A stretch of 64,000 nucleotides of DNA from Glossina fuscipes (Eukaryota; Arthropoda; Insecta; Diptera; Glossinidae). Made by a program: the position numbers and the translations under genes. Below are positions 24,646-38,152 of the stretch, one piece after another. Position 1 is the first letter of the stretch; every line of letters starts with the position of its first letter. The stretch is from NCBI RefSeq assembly GCF_014805625.2, contig NW_023998457.1:4810190-4874189 (forward strand), written 5' to 3'. A model generated the notes under the pieces. That model was not told the DNA's origin, searched no databases, and saw only the letters and a program-made list of their open reading frames with translations.

Positions 24646-26214
24646 GAATAAAAAAATGAAGAAACTAAATTAACGAGTAGTAAGCAAAAAACACGAAAAG
24701 CAAAGATGTTCACAGTAAGCTCGTGCTCTGATCGCTTTTGATCATCCTCAAATTCTTTTGCAAATTTGTGGGCGATATCCTCATTTTGATGAATGGAAGA
24801 ATGTTTAGCACATTATGGCAGACGGACACATGGAAATGCTTGCGTGCATTATGAATTCGAAATTGGCCAAGACTTTATACACTTTCAGAGCGTTTCGAGA
24901 CTTACCTTTATGTATTATGAATATATTGCCATTAAATTTTGATACCTTGTAATATTGGCTAGGCGTGCTCAATTTTTTCATTCGACTTCAATAGCATCCA
25001 TGGAATATGTGTTAAAATTTTTATAAATTTATCTGTTGCAGTTCATGATTAATGGGCACAAAACCAACTTTTTTGGAGAATAGTAATTTTTCAGTTTATA
25101 TGGCAGTATCGGATTGTCCTTCGACCGATTTTCTCCATTTTCAATATCAACTTGTATGCAAGAATTCTCAACGTTTTCGCAAATTTTTAGGTGGGCAGCT
25201 ACATTTTAAAACAGACATTATGCAAATGAACCAACGGACATACTCATATCGATTCAGAATTTGATGCTGATCAAGAATATATGCCTTTTGTGGGTTTTAG
25301 AAACTTCTTCTGAGTGTTGCAAATTGCAAATTCTTCAAATCCTTCAGTGGTGGATATAAAAATAAGCCAAAGTATGTTATTCTACGTGGTATTCGTATAA
25401 CACGGTTTTGATACAGCATGGCACGAATTGACCATGCCAAACGGTGCACTGGTGTAGTATTCGGCATTTGTATTAAAAATTTAATTCAGCTGAGGCAAAT
25501 TTTTGAAATCCCTCGCACATAACCATTGCTACGAAAATTGAATCGTCATAAGTAAAAAGACATAATTTTCAATATTTCATGATGACGATTGGATCCCAAT
25601 AGTAAATTAACAAAGAAATCAACCTAATTTTTCTCTTCGGATCGCGTAGGCCTATTTCTCAGGAAATGTAACCCTTGTAGACCCCAAAAGAGCTCATAGT
25701 TAATGTTTGATGAACAAAATTTTTTCCTGTTGGTAATTTGACATAAAAATGAAGTGTGCCAAATTTGAATCAGATTGATCTATTTCTTGGACACCACCTC
25801 AAATAAGATTTCTCATGAATAGTAAGCCTTTCCGAAAAGGGTTTAATTTTTAATATTTTATGATGAAAATTAGTTCATAGTCGGTAGGAAATTTGGATTG
25901 TATAGATCTATTTTTTAGATCTCAACACATATAAAGTTTGTCATGGAAAACAAGTCCTTATAAGGTAGGAAAGTTTAATTTCTAGTTTTCCACGATGGAA
26001 AGGGAAAGATAATAAAATTTTGAAGAAGTAAATTAACTTTGCTAAATTTGGATCACGTCATATGATCTTTTGGGTATTCTTCAATATAAGAGCTTTCATA
26101 AAAAATGCGGCTTTGCATGACAGCAACATGTAATTTTTGGTGTAACGAATGATTAACTGTAATTAGGCATTAGGCTTGGTGTTAGACATCTAATGATCGC
26201 CTTTTCCGACTATA

Positions 26215-26410
26215 GCGGTCTTACTTGCTCTGGGATAACGCTAATAAGCATAAGAGATTCGGTCAGAGACGAATATAATTTTTTTACTTGTCTTTTTTGA
26301 TATATAATGGTCGGCTTAAATCGACTATATTGATCTTACTTGCTCAAGGATGACGATAATAAGCATAAGAGATTCGGTCACAGCCGAATATAATTTTCTT
26401 GCTTGTTTTT
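26215..26410 (+). repeat. R-D tandem pair
   Basis: Two roughly 100-base units in direct orientation, each with GGTCTTACTTGCTC or GATCTTACTTGCTC, then GATAACG/GATGACG, AATAAGCATAAGAGATTCGG and CCGAATATAATTTT. The units differ at scattered bases, so the duplication is not recent. Confidence 0.65.
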
Positions 26411-28598
26411 CTCGCTTTCTTTTTTAGGAATTAAATAAAATTCGAAAATTGCATACATACGGACGGAATCTCTTTACTCTTTGAATAATTATTGTTTCAG
26501 GCTGAGAAAAAAATACCACAAAAATGCACATTGAGCTCGCAAAAAAAAAAAAAGTAACCATAAATGAAACCACATTCCTGCCCGCGAAAAAAACCGTAAA
26601 AAAAATTTTTTTGCATAAAATTTATACGGATTGAAACAAACGCATGAATATTTTTAATTTTGCGGTATTTTAAGCTGGATAAAACTGGCATTATTTTACT
26701 GTTTTCATTGTAAATATATGTCTTTCCAGCAAAAATGCATTTTTCATTTATTATGCAGTGGATATAGTAAATAAGTTTTTCCTTCCACTCTGCTCGCCAA
26801 ATATTGATTCTTATTATGAAGATATTTAAATAATAAACGGAGCGGTCTCTTACATAACAAATAAATATAATACAAGTATAGTCGGGCAATGTCGGCCATT
26901 AAATATTCTATGTGAATTCGCTTAATACAATTTTTCCGAAGAAAACGTTGTTTGAAAGGTTATTAATCAAGGATACACATGGTTTGACCACAGTGCCCTC
27001 CCAAACATTGCCCCCGTATTAGTTCATCTAAACTTCATTCAGTAGTTCATACAAACTTATAAAATTACAAAAAGAATCTTTTCGAAGAAAACCTTATAAA
27101 CACAGTACACCGTTGGGAAGGTTATTGATCAAGAATTTGCGGAAAATTAATTTCATTTTTTCGCAGCCGAAAAAAAGAGAGATAAATGCAAATTAATTTG
27201 TCAAAATTTACGATTTCCTTAAGTCGATTTCATTTACTATCAAGCTTAAGCATGCCGCTATAACTAAAGTTATGTATACCTTTAAGAAATGTGAGAGAGA
27301 AACCATTTTTAATTTTTTTTTTTTTCTTCCATTCTACTGCTCATATTTGCACTCAATAATTCTCTTCTTTGCTATTGATCTCATCGTTTTAATAATAATA
27401 AGTTAAAACTATAATCTTATTACAAAAACATTGCGTTTACAGTTAACATGAGTATTATCTCATTCTCTGAACTTAAAATTGTCAAACCCTTGGCATAAAA
27501 TTTTGATTTGTTCTTATTTGCAAAATGACTACGAAAGGCAGAAGAAGTTTAGTGCAAAGTGTGCGGTCAGATTAGAAAATTGTTAACATAAGGTTTCAAA
27601 AATTTAGAAAAAAGACCAACAAAATTATAAATATTATGCCACTTGGATTTTCATTTAAGGAATATAAAACTCCGGTCGATGTATTGGGTAAGTCTCTCTA
27701 AATAACTAAAAGTTTCGAGTGTCTAAACAACTAAATTTGCATGAATTTGTTTTTTGGTTCTTACGATTTGTAAAGAAAAAATTTTCCTCGGTCAGTTTTG
27801 TGATTGATAAAAGTGTGTGAGTGGAAAAGAGATTACAAATTTGAAAGAAATGATAAACAAAAATATAAATGTCGTCATTTCGCTTTAGAAAAGTACAGTT
27901 TGCAGCATGAAGGTGACGAAAAAGCATAAGATTTCTGAAGAAGTTAGTTAAAAATAATATAATAACAATTATATATATATATATATATAAAAATATTATA
28001 ACAGTTATAGAAACCAGTAATTATTCACAGTTATAGAAAACACACGCTCTCTTCTAAATGAATGTGCGTATGTAAAGAGTAGATGTAACAGTAATATATT
28101 TTTACATTCATTTGCAGCAACAACATGAATGTGGGGACACCCATAAGCTCAGGTACTCAAATTAATGCATCACTCACCAAAACTTTGACAATCTAGCACT
28201 TAGCGAAGTCCACAAAAATGTACAGTCGTAAACTAAACAGAATGGTTAATAATGAGCAACAAATCGTTTTCAAAGTCGGGTCACTTAACCACTGTTCATA
28301 TCGTTTTTAATACATCATAAGTTACAAGCACTTCTTTCATATGAAATTCCTGCGTGCTGTCAGAGAAGCAAGGTAAGAAAACAGCTTACAAATAACTTCA
28401 TTGTAGCCTTAAATTCGTTTTGTCCCACATTCATTTGTTCGTTAACACACATGTCCTATGATTCATCGTCTCTGCCTTCTTCTTCCTACTCGCTATCATA
28501 TATTTGCACTTTTTCCTCATTTTTCTTATTTTCATCATTACGATTTTCAGATAATTCATTTAAAATATAATCTATATAATACAAAATAAAAAAGACTA

Positions 28599-29170
28599 AA
28601 TCGTCATGATGCCCTAGCAACAACAACAATAGCTAGACATGCAACAAGAGCTACTACAACTACAGCGAGAGCTAAGAAAACAGCATATACAGCAACTACC
28701 ACTGCAGCAGCAACTAGAACAGCAACAGCAGGAGATGCGATAAGAACGGCGGCAGCTGCAACGATAACGGCGGCAACTAAAACAACAACTAACTCCACAA
28801 CAACAAGAGACACTTCAACAACAATAGCTACCGCAACAATAAAAGCAAGAACTGCAGCTACAACAACAACAACAACTATCTCCACAAGAACGATGGCAAC
28901 GGGAGCAATGGTTAGAGGGGTACCGGCAAGAGGAACAATGGCAACAGCAGCAATCGCAACACCAGCAACGGCGACAGGAACAACAGGAGCGACATTGGGA
29001 ATTGCGAATGCAGCAGTGGCAACTGGAGGATTGGCGAAATGAGCAACAGCAAGAATTGGGACAGCGGAAACGTAAGCGGCAGTAACGGCAACAGGAGGAA
29101 TGGCGAGAGGCACAGAAGCAATAACGGCAACAACAGCAGCAGGAACGAGCGCAGCAAAAGCAAAGAGTAA
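28599..29170 (+). pseudogene. Glutamine-rich exon, decayed (opa-like)
   Basis: About 570 bases of CAA/CAG/GAA-rich sequence. One plus-strand frame reads like a real Gln/Arg/Glu/Leu-rich helix: MQQELLQLQRELRKQHIQQL, LQQQLEQQQQEMR and, further on, ERHWELRMQQWQLEDWRNEQ. It is interrupted by about eight stops, all TAA or TAG and none TGA, each sitting where a CAA or CAG is expected. A good donor (AGA|GTAAGT) follows at 29,166. Another plus-strand frame and the minus strand are also open, but they give only Thr/Ala and Val/Ala repeats, as expected from CAA/GCA triplets. The parent gene is unknown; it could also be an expanded non-coding triplet region. Confidence 0.4.
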
Positions 29171-30357
29171 GTAAAGGTGCAGGTTTCTCTTAAAATAGAT
29201 GCCATGATATTCTGAGACCCTTCGTTAGAATCATTAAATGCATGGTCTGCCTTCCTACGTTTTTAACGGAATGAAAGTAGCTATCAAAACCATTCTTTTC
29301 GAATACAAAACTCATTTAAGACCCCGGGAAATTTTTTTGGTTCCCATTGCATGTCGCGTTGCTAGTTGTAGCTAAATCATCTGTGATGATTTCATACTCT
29401 TTTTCTTTTTTTTTTTTTATGTGATGGAAAATGCGAAACAAAATGGGCCCGTAAGCGTTACACATTTTTTCGGCGTTTGCTATGTTTTTACACTATAAAC
29501 TGACCTAAATTTTGCTTATACTCAATAGGCAGTTCTGTTTCACGTTTCGGTACCTTCTTCAGCCAACAGTCGAATCGTGCGCCCAGTTTTGCAACCTCAG
29601 CTTTCTGTTCTAATATACATACGAACTTTTCCAAAAATTATTGTTCATTTTTTTTATTAATATGGGCCCGTAACCATTTATTCCGTCTTGAGAGTACAAT
29701 TTTTGAACCACGCAATTCTTTTTAATCCTTAACAATTCTGCACTCATTTTTGTTCGTAGGCTATAAATTGCCTTTTGCGTGTGGTGGTTGTCTTCATTGC
29801 TCATTAATGATCTAGCATTTGAATAAGAGAATTAAAGTTTTACTTTTCTATTTTTTTATAGCTCGGATCGGAAATTTTGTAAAATATGTTTTTGTAAAAA
29901 ACACCAACGGATAATGCGAACTTTATTCCGTCATTGGGACGATAAAGGATTACTTTGAAGAAAGTCTATGCAAGTCCATTGAACATTTCTAAAAAGGTAA
30001 GCTTCTTAAACAATTTTTCTAAGCGCAGTCTGTGTAAATTTATTTGTAACTAAAACATGTCCGTTTGTGTTGCGCTTATTATAGAAATGTGGTTGTTTGT
30101 CTCAAGCCATATATTTTTCCGGTTAATACTGATTATCGCTTGAATATTTCGCATATATTTTTTTTTGACTCTTAGTAGAATGTGTAGCTCAGCTACAGAA
30201 AGCTCTGCAGGATCTCCGTATAGGCTATATGTGTCACTGTTGATACTAACGTCAGCGTGCTTTTCAGTGTATTTTACTTTCTTTCGTTCCGGTGAAGAAC
30301 ACCGTGCTATAGAAAAACTTACTATAGAACGTTTTTTGAGAATTATTTCCGAATATT
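29171..30357. other. Non-coding
   Basis: AT-rich. A short plus-strand frame at 30,165-30,368 overlaps the minus-strand exon that follows and has no motif. Nothing else recognised. Confidence 0.5.
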
Positions 30358-30586
30358 TTAACGTTTGACGAGCAAAATTGAATACAATCCTGTCGAGGAC
30401 GCGAGATAATGTAACCCCGAGTTTAATTTTATATGGGCAGGATCACTGGATGTGTCCTCGGGTAATAGGTCTAGAATCTCTGCAAGGAATTTCTTATTAA
30501 TTTCGGTGACGAGCGTATTGTTGATCTCGTTAAGCTTCGATGTTGTGCCTGCAAATGGTATGCTTATCTTGAATGTGAACTGACAT
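30358..30586 (-). CDS. Unrecognised terminal exon (about 75 codons)
   Basis: Minus strand. A polypyrimidine tract and acceptor (GTTAGACTTTCTTTAG) lead into a frame (phase 1) that stays open for 75 codons to TAA at 30,360-30,358. The residues look like genuine protein: FKISIPFAGTTSKLNEINNT, then FLAEILDLLPEDTSSDP, then LHYLASSTGLYSILLVKR at the end. Hydrophobic and polar residues alternate as in a folded domain, and codon use is unlike the surrounding AT-rich spacer. There is no ATG, so it must be a last exon or a relic. The partner exon upstream (higher coordinates) was not found. I do not recognise the family and give no function. Confidence 0.45.
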
Positions 30587-33557
30587 CTAAAGAAAGTCTA
30601 ACGACAATGTACAAACACGTAACATGATTCTAAGGCTAAGATATGCTAGTGCTTTGATATGTTTTGTAATTAGCTACTGCAAGGTCTTAAACTTGATTAG
30701 TTTTCATTCGTCGATAGAAAAAATCACTTTTATTTATTGATGGCCTAAGAAAGTATGAAAGGAAAGCTGATAAAAGATTACAGTTCCATTAGCCATAGGA
30801 GATGAATGTTTACAGCACTTTATTCCATAAAGTAAGTTGTACGACTAACTTATTTGGATAACTTATTCGATTAGTACAATTTGATTGTCGTATTCGGAGG
30901 ACTTAGTCGGCAAGTCATTACTTTTTAACAATTTTTTTACGAGGTAAATTAATAATTATTTGATTCGTTGATTTAATCATTTCGATAACGTTATCAATTC
31001 GGTAACTTCCGTATATTATATGTCCGTTTAAACTGTTCGGATAACGTATCTCGTACATTGTTTAATTTAACTAGTTATTTACCCCCTCTTTAAAATAATG
31101 CTTCTTGTCAAACCACGTTTCTCCAACGTGGAACCAGGAAATGATCAAAGGGAGAGAAAATGCATCCCGTCCCAAAAAATAGGAAACTTAGATTAATATG
31201 TGAATGGAACCATATTAATTTTATTAATGAAAGTTAAAAAAATATAATAAACTGAACCATATATTTTGTTTTGCTTCTACATATGTAGTTAAACGCTCCC
31301 TTCTTTTATGAATAAGTTACAGTTAGCTTATTGAACTGTTCTTATTATTTAAGGATTAACGGTCACAAATTTTTTTCGTTCCCATATATATTCAACTATA
31401 AGTAGCATACACATTTTGCAAAGGCACATACCTAACTGTCTTAGGGTTTACACTTATTGATGTTTTAGGCAAAATCATGTACCTAAGAGTTCACTTGTCT
31501 GTTAACAGTTAGGGATGATAAACGAAAAATTTTTCGGTTTAACTGACACACATTCCAACATATTACATGTATAAACACATACCTAATGATCTTACATTCT
31601 CTATATTTATATTTGTTAGCATTCTCATACTTCCTGTAAGCGAAATCATGTACTTACATATTAACGGTTACGTCATTGTGCAAAGGTTTGCACATTAAAT
31701 TTTTGTTGATTGTTGTTACACGCATAGGAATGTAGCTAACTGCCTTTTATATTATACTTATTGTGTCATATATGAGACCATGGACCGAAACGGTTACTTG
31801 TGCACACACACATTCTAATACATTTCACAAATTCTCATTATTTCATACATAGGCATATACATAATGCTCTATATTCATTTTGACTCTTTCCAAGCGAGAT
31901 CATAGTTTTAACAGGCTCACAACTTAAACATACATTACATAATTGAGAAATGTTTCGCTTTTTTTCGGTTAAATAGAACACTAGAGAAGAATATAAGACA
32001 TAAATAATGAAAATGAGATTTCTTACTTATTCAAAAGAGGTTGCATTGATTAGAACGGTCTTTTCTGATTGGTGTCGCGTAGCAGTTCCATGCGAAATCT
32101 AGACGTAGGTTTTTTTATATAATTTTTTTGCATTTTTCTCATAAAAATTAACTGTAAGAGGAACAAAAATTAATGCTACCTATCCGCTTTTATGCTTCAA
32201 TCGAAAAATATGATTCTTCCTAGAGGAGGTATAAAACGTAAGCCTTAACGCTAAGCGTTTTTGACAGGGCAACATTATGTTGGTGAACACGTTGTGTATA
32301 CACATCACAATATGTACACCTAAGATCTATAATTTTATATGATGTCCACTTAATAGTAGGCATGTTGCTCGAAGGTTTGCAGCATGTTTATAAAGTGTTT
32401 TCCCAGATAAGCATATACCTATCCAAAGGTAAATGAATTGTTATAAACCGACATATCGAGGCATAGAAAATAATAAAAGAAATGTACTTACAAAGTATGT
32501 TGCATATTTCTAATACAATAGGTTTACCTTCCTTTTTTTATTATTTTATTTTTATCAATAAACTTAGATTACCGCAGATTTGTAAGAGAGAGGAGCGTTA
32601 TCATGTTAGCCCAGACGATGCTATAAAAGTTTATAAAATCCTTAATATAGTGCAAGAATAAAATCATGACGTAGATGCAACCGCATACGTGATCTACTTG
32701 ATATCAATAATTGGTGTAGGTCACGCATAATACTTACCGAGCGCTACGTAGTAAAAAGTAGACACTGACGCAAAAGTAGTAAAAAGCTGTCAATTAAATT
32801 GAGATCGTAATTATTTATACATACACTCGCATTGTATTTATAGCTTAATTCTCAAAATATAGGTGCAACGTGAAATAGATTGTAAGGAGGCGTATTGCTC
32901 CCGCTTCTAATTATGATACACAGTCCACACAAAGAGGCGGTACCTTTCCAGTTAGTTGATGTTCTATCATCTTTGTGTTAGTTCTGAAATTAGTGTCTAA
33001 AGGTTATGCGCGATAATGAAGCGCATCTAGGCGAATAAATTAAATTTTCGAAGTTTGCAAAATTCGGGAAAATGGTAATCGGCATAAAGATCATACGTTG
33101 CATGTACTTTTCGTTGTGTTGTGAGCAATCAGAAGTTCAATTGTCGCAACAGCGTAAACAGGCGAGTTACGGAAAAAGTTATTTGACGAAAGGAACATAT
33201 ATAACTGTAAAGCGCTGGGCCTACGTACAATAACCCTTAACAATAAAAATAATTTAATACTAAATAAATATGCCGTAACATTTCCTATACATGCCAGCAA
33301 TACGGCTCTGGTTCTTAGATTTGAGAGAGTTAATATAGAGATAATTGATTCACATAGCCAACGGTTTCGCGGTTTACACAATCATACGATTTGGTACCTA
33401 GGTCAGCACTAACATAAGTAAGAGAGACATAAGAAAGTGTATATAAGTAAAAATTGCGATAGAAAAGAGCTTGTAAAATTGTGCATGTTGATGTGGTACA
33501 TAACATATGAATACCTAGGTCAGCAATAACAATCAGACAAACAAAACGTCGAGCGAC

Positions 33558-33565
33558 TATAAAAG
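33558..33565 (+). promoter_or_regulatory. TATA-like box
   Basis: TATAAAAG preceded by a GC-containing flank (GAGCGAC), unlike the surrounding AT-rich DNA. No gene start was tied to it, so this is only a candidate. Confidence 0.18.
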
Positions 33566-34931
33566 AGCGTGTCACAATACGTTAGGGATGGAATTGTTGA
33601 GTTTTATTAAAGGAGAGAGTTTGTTTGGTGTTGTTGGCTTTTTGTCTTTGGTTTAAAACGGTTTGCGCTTTTAATTTCAATTGATATATTTCTGTTAGAC
33701 TCTGAGAGGTATTTAGGTTCTAGAAGTGAAGCTTGCAAGATCTCAAGGAAATGAAAAAAAAGAACAAAAGACATATATTTTGAGAAAATGTCAAATCCAA
33801 AGCCGCAAATATTTGTATGAATAAAAAAGAAATAATCTTATAAACGAGTATTAAACGAGTGCATATAATCTTCTTACTTGGGACAAGGAAAAGTCCAAGA
33901 AACTAAAGAGATGTGTAAATTTTCTTTGTCGCAAAACTTTGTGCGAAAGAATGTGCGTAAATATATATAATATATATACATGTATTGAATTAATTACATG
34001 TAATTAATTAGTGAATGTTAAAATTAGGAAAAAAAAACTTTTAAACTTTCGAACGGTAAAGATTGGCAAGAGCGAGAGCATATCCAAATTTAGCAAAATA
34101 ATATTCATAAATATATATAATATATATATATAATATTTATAAAAAAAATATGCAACACAATTTCATATAATTGTAAAAAGAAAAGAAAAGAATAGATATA
34201 TATAGATGTAAGTATACAAACAAATTGCGTTTGAAATACGGACAATATGTATACTTAAAGACAAAAGTATTCAAGAAACGGTACTTAGTGATGAGAAATC
34301 CTTGTGAAATTAATGAATAACTCGTACGAAGTAAGTTTCGCGGAAGAACAAAATTGATGCAAGAGGATCTTTTTTTTGATTCAATGGAATTGATAATCTA
34401 ATGTACATTATCGCGCCAAGCATAATTTTGAATGGTGTCTATGTGTGGGTTTGATGGTACCGGTAAGGATAGATGAGAAAAGAAGAAAACGAATTAGAAG
34501 AAAATTTAGGCGATTTCCAGGGAGTATAAATAAATTTTCTTGGCAAGAGTTTTGGGTAGACTGAGCATACCCACTCAAGATTAAAAATAATTCCAAGTAA
34601 ATGCGTCAATACGTTTTTGTTAATCAATTAAATATTGCTTTGCTTTTTCAGCCAGTTAATATTACCGTCCTTCTGTAAGATAAAGTTTTGCTTATTGCAA
34701 ACTCGTACGGGATAATAAGGTATCGTTTTTCTTGTTAAAGCCAGGAGTGTTACTCGATGACATACAATCGATCGGAGCAGCACTTTTACTCTTACAATTG
34801 TTCACAAAAGTGTTTGTTTTCGTGTGCGGCCTCAAAAGAAGAAAGGAAAACATATGCTTGAAGGAACGGTTAACGATATATCAGACGTCGAATTTCACGA
34901 AATATCTGCAAGAACTTAATCGTTTTTCAAA

Positions 34932-35086
34932 ATGCTTAGCGGAGAAGTAAGTCATTTAAAAATTTTACGATTTTTGTCCAAATATTTTGTGTTAATTTTT
35001 TCTTTTATTCATATCAGGAAAAGCAATCGAGGCCAAGTACAGCTGAAAACCCAAAAAGAAGCCCACTGTTGCTAAGGCTGTTGTAG
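34932..35086 (+). CDS. Possible tiny two-exon ORF
   Basis: ATG at 34,932 (context TCAAAATGC) gives MLSGE, then a canonical 71-base intron (GTAAGT to a TTTTATTCATATCAG acceptor), then EKQSRPSTAENPKRSPLLLR and a stop at 35,084-35,086. The intron is of typical fly length and quality, which is the main support. The product is only about 27 residues and unrecognised. It may be the 5' end of an altered transcript or chance. Confidence 0.2.
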
Positions 35087-36384
35087 TCGTCAAGCAAAAT
35101 GTAGCCAAACACTATTCTCCCTTTCTCCTGTCCTTTAATTACAATCCTCCCGCCTGTTATCGGAGACTTTGGTAACTATTCATTGAAAGAAAAGAAGTAA
35201 TAAACTTACGATATGAGATGAGTCCTCTTTTCAAATTTTCAGAGCTTGCTTAGTAGGCAGTCAGTTCGAACCCAAGAAGCGACGTTCGATGTGCGAGTCG
35301 CTTGTCCAATCGCGCGAATTACATGCAGAAACAATTTGATAGACATATAAGTATATCGACAATTAAATTTGCTGGGAGAGCCTGCTGAAAATTTGATAAC
35401 GAAATTTCATTTCCATGGCCGGTACAACGTTAGCAGATATCTGAGGTATTTTGTAAAATTTTTAATGCAACTTTAAGCAAATTTGGTTAACCCGTTGATG
35501 GACGTGCATGCGTACACCTTCCAAAAATTTAAAGCCAATTATTTTTATTCTATAATATATATAACTTTAATATATTAATAATAGGTATTTAACAAAATTG
35601 GATGTTATGGCATTCATTACATACATACACACGTTTATATTATGCCTACCGTTAAAAACTATTTTTTAATCCGGATTCGGATATAGCTACTAATTTTAAA
35701 AGATATGGAGTATAATTTTTTATATCTCACTGAAATTTTTACTCTTCGCGAACGCATTATGTAAAACAGTATATGCTTTTGAAATGCTTATGTATGAGAT
35801 AAGCGATATAAATGAAATTTATTATATTACATGCAGTAGACATATACTAAGAATTAATCCGCATTTGCTAAGATTTAATTAAACACAACACAAACCAATG
35901 TAAGCGTCGTTTGTAGTTAGCTCGATATTATTAGGCCTAGGCGCTTACAAGTTGGTTATTCACATCGACCAGCTTATTTCGTTATGCTAGCGGAATCATG
36001 GCGGATAAATTTTGATGCAAAAACAATAAGAATTTCCAACATCATTAGTTGCGTAGCGAATGCCGAGAATAGCCTACGATTATTTTTAATTTTTATAAGG
36101 CAGAATTTGAAGAAAATAAAAACCATTTGGCTGTTGCATTGCCATTTATCAGTCCAATTTGGCGATCAAAAAAAAAAAAACAGACGGTCTAATGAACATT
36201 GTAAAAGTACATAGTCATGTAATGTACTCGATAAAATCTAAATTATTCACAAGTAGGTGTATATTCTGGCGCTGCAAACGATTCCTAGTTATAAGAGAGA
36301 TCACAACATTTTTGCATTTAACCCGGTATTCCAGTGTAATAGCCACAAAAGAATTTTCCAATATCAATTCTATTAAAAAAAAAT

Positions 36385-38152
36385 AAACTGGTATAAGTAC
36401 ACATGAGGGGATTCCATCAGGTCCAGGCGAACAACTATATTTTAGAGGGCTCAAACCTACAAAAACTTCATTTTCAGATATAACAAAGTTAGGAATTAAA
36501 ATTAAATTAGAAATTGGATATGGATAGTTTGCTGATAAATCAAAATTGGCAGTTGAAAAGTTCTGTCGGAAGAATTCCGCAAAGAGATTTGGGATTTCAA
36601 AATTATCCGAGGACACTCGGAGCCATTAAAAGACACATGCGAGGGATTTACGGAGATTTTTCTTTTGGAATTAACGAACTTAAAAAAGTATTTAGGATTA
36701 GCAAACAAGGAGGATTTAACAAACTGAAAGTATCTGTGGTAATAATGATGGTTGAGGGAGTTAAATGTATGCCTCGCCACCGAGTAAGCGAAATAGTCGA
36801 GCGCAGAGCCACTTTTCGAATATTTTTTGAATAGCGTGTTTTTCCTATTCTTGTAATATTTATTGTCTTATTAAACCAGGGGGGGGCACCTGCTTCGAGA
36901 TCGGCACTTGCTTGATCGGAGCAGATGTAGCAATAGCTATATTTAATGTATTGTAGAACGATGACAACAAGCTTTCAATACTTCCGGTTGAGAAATCAAG
37001 CCTCATATGTGAAAGACGATGTTTTAGCAATACAATATTGATTTTATGAAAATCATAATATTTATTGAAAAAAGTTTGATTTGGCACATTAAGGCAGTTC
37101 AACGACCCATCGTTCTTATGATGAAAGGAAATGCACATTGACGGATGATAAGGGTTCTCAGGTAAACTAAAAGGTGGACAACGATTTACGTTAATCTCAG
37201 GAAAGTTGGCAAAGCAGAGTTCAAGCAGTCTACCATTACAATCAGGAGTACAATTATAGTGAACCAAATTATGATGAAACAATTCATTAAAGAACACAAC
37301 AGCCCTATCAGACGTTGAAGTAGGAATCAAGCCAGAATTATCACCGTTACACCAAGTGACTTAAGGAAAGTTAAAGTCACCCAATGCAACGACCAAATCG
37401 GTAGGTCTAGACAAATGAGGGCAGCGTGTTTCTTGTAAATGGAGATATCAGAATTTGGGGGAATGTAGGAGCAGGTTATAAATAGATGTTTATTAGGCAT
37501 TTTCGCACGAATAGCGATAAATTCAACGTCCGGAGAAGTGGGAAATTCAATTAAATTGAAAGGGACTGACGCAGATATGGCAATTAATACACCACCACCA
37601 ATGCGATTCATTCGATCATTTCTAAAGACTTGGAAAGAATTATGAAAAAGTTCCGACGAATGAAGATCGGGTTTTAGTCAAGTTTCAGTGAAGGCTAAAC
37701 AGGAAAACTCCGTGTTCACTGAATTTAGAAAAGTAGAACGAATTTTTGAATTTAGGCCCTTAACATTTTGATAAATGAGATATAATGGGCGCCAAGACTA
37801 TTGCTTTGGTATTACGGGAATGATCTCGAGGGATAAATTCCTTAATTAAGGATCCTACCGGCCACAGTGGTTTGTTTAACAACATATCACTGTTTTCGGT
37901 CGGCACTAATATTTTAAAAGAAGAGATTGCCCTAGCTTGAGAAGGAGCCATTTGGAAGATGCTAACACGCTTTAAGTTGACTGATGGGACTTTCGTCGCC
38001 AGATAACTTTTTATGTTATCCACCGAAGTTTCAGGTGCCAGTCTTGACACAAATATTGCTTTTCTGGGAGGACCTGCCGTCAAGCAAATGTCATTATTTG
38101 GAACAGGAGGGGGGTTCACGGTAGGAGAGTTTCGAGTTGGGGAGAATATATT
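36385..38152 (-). mobile_element. CR1/Jockey-group non-LTR retrotransposon, copy 2 (truncated)
   Basis: Minus strand. Starts inside ORF1 (IFSPTRNSPTVN, then PRKAIFVSRLAPETS) and continues into ORF2: endonuclease segment (FRNDRMNRIGGGVLIAI, SYIPPNSDISIYKK, VVFFNELFHHN), linker, and the start of the RT domain, ending at NCSPGPDGIPSCVLI. Aligned with copy 1 it keeps the endonuclease Glu (FTET) that copy 1 has lost, but the next codon, Trp, is TGA. Several frameshifts also break ORF2. Its 5' end lies within exon 5 of KLHL copy 2, in the same orientation. The 3' half, including the RT catalytic box and tail, is absent. Confidence 0.85.

Larger units (their letters stand above)
22961..28598. other. 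Non-coding, AT-rich, R-A/R-D/R-E repeats
   Basis: No supported gene. The stretch 25,600-26,150 resembles the tail of R-A (words such as TTTCTCATGAATAGTAAG, also at 7,530). A TA microsatellite lies at 27,970-27,990 and several poly-A/T tracts near 23.4-23.5 kb. Confidence 0.5.
30587..36384. other. Long AT-rich non-coding stretch
   Basis: No gene recognised over about 5.8 kb. Features noted: a TATA-like box at 33,558; the word TACCTAGGTCAGCA twice (33,396 and 33,512); (TA)n tracts near 33,962 and 34,105-34,135; and a tiny spliced frame at 34,932-35,086. Confidence 0.5.

Noticed and set aside
28604..29113. 169-codon minus-strand ORF of Ala/Val repeats, looking like a membrane protein
   Set aside because: It is the antisense reading of CAA/GCA/ACA triplets; residue content is fully explained by the repeat.
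35240..35300. AGTTCGAACCC, a tRNA T-loop-like word
   Set aside because: The flanking five-base stems do not pair, and no anticodon or acceptor stem could be folded.
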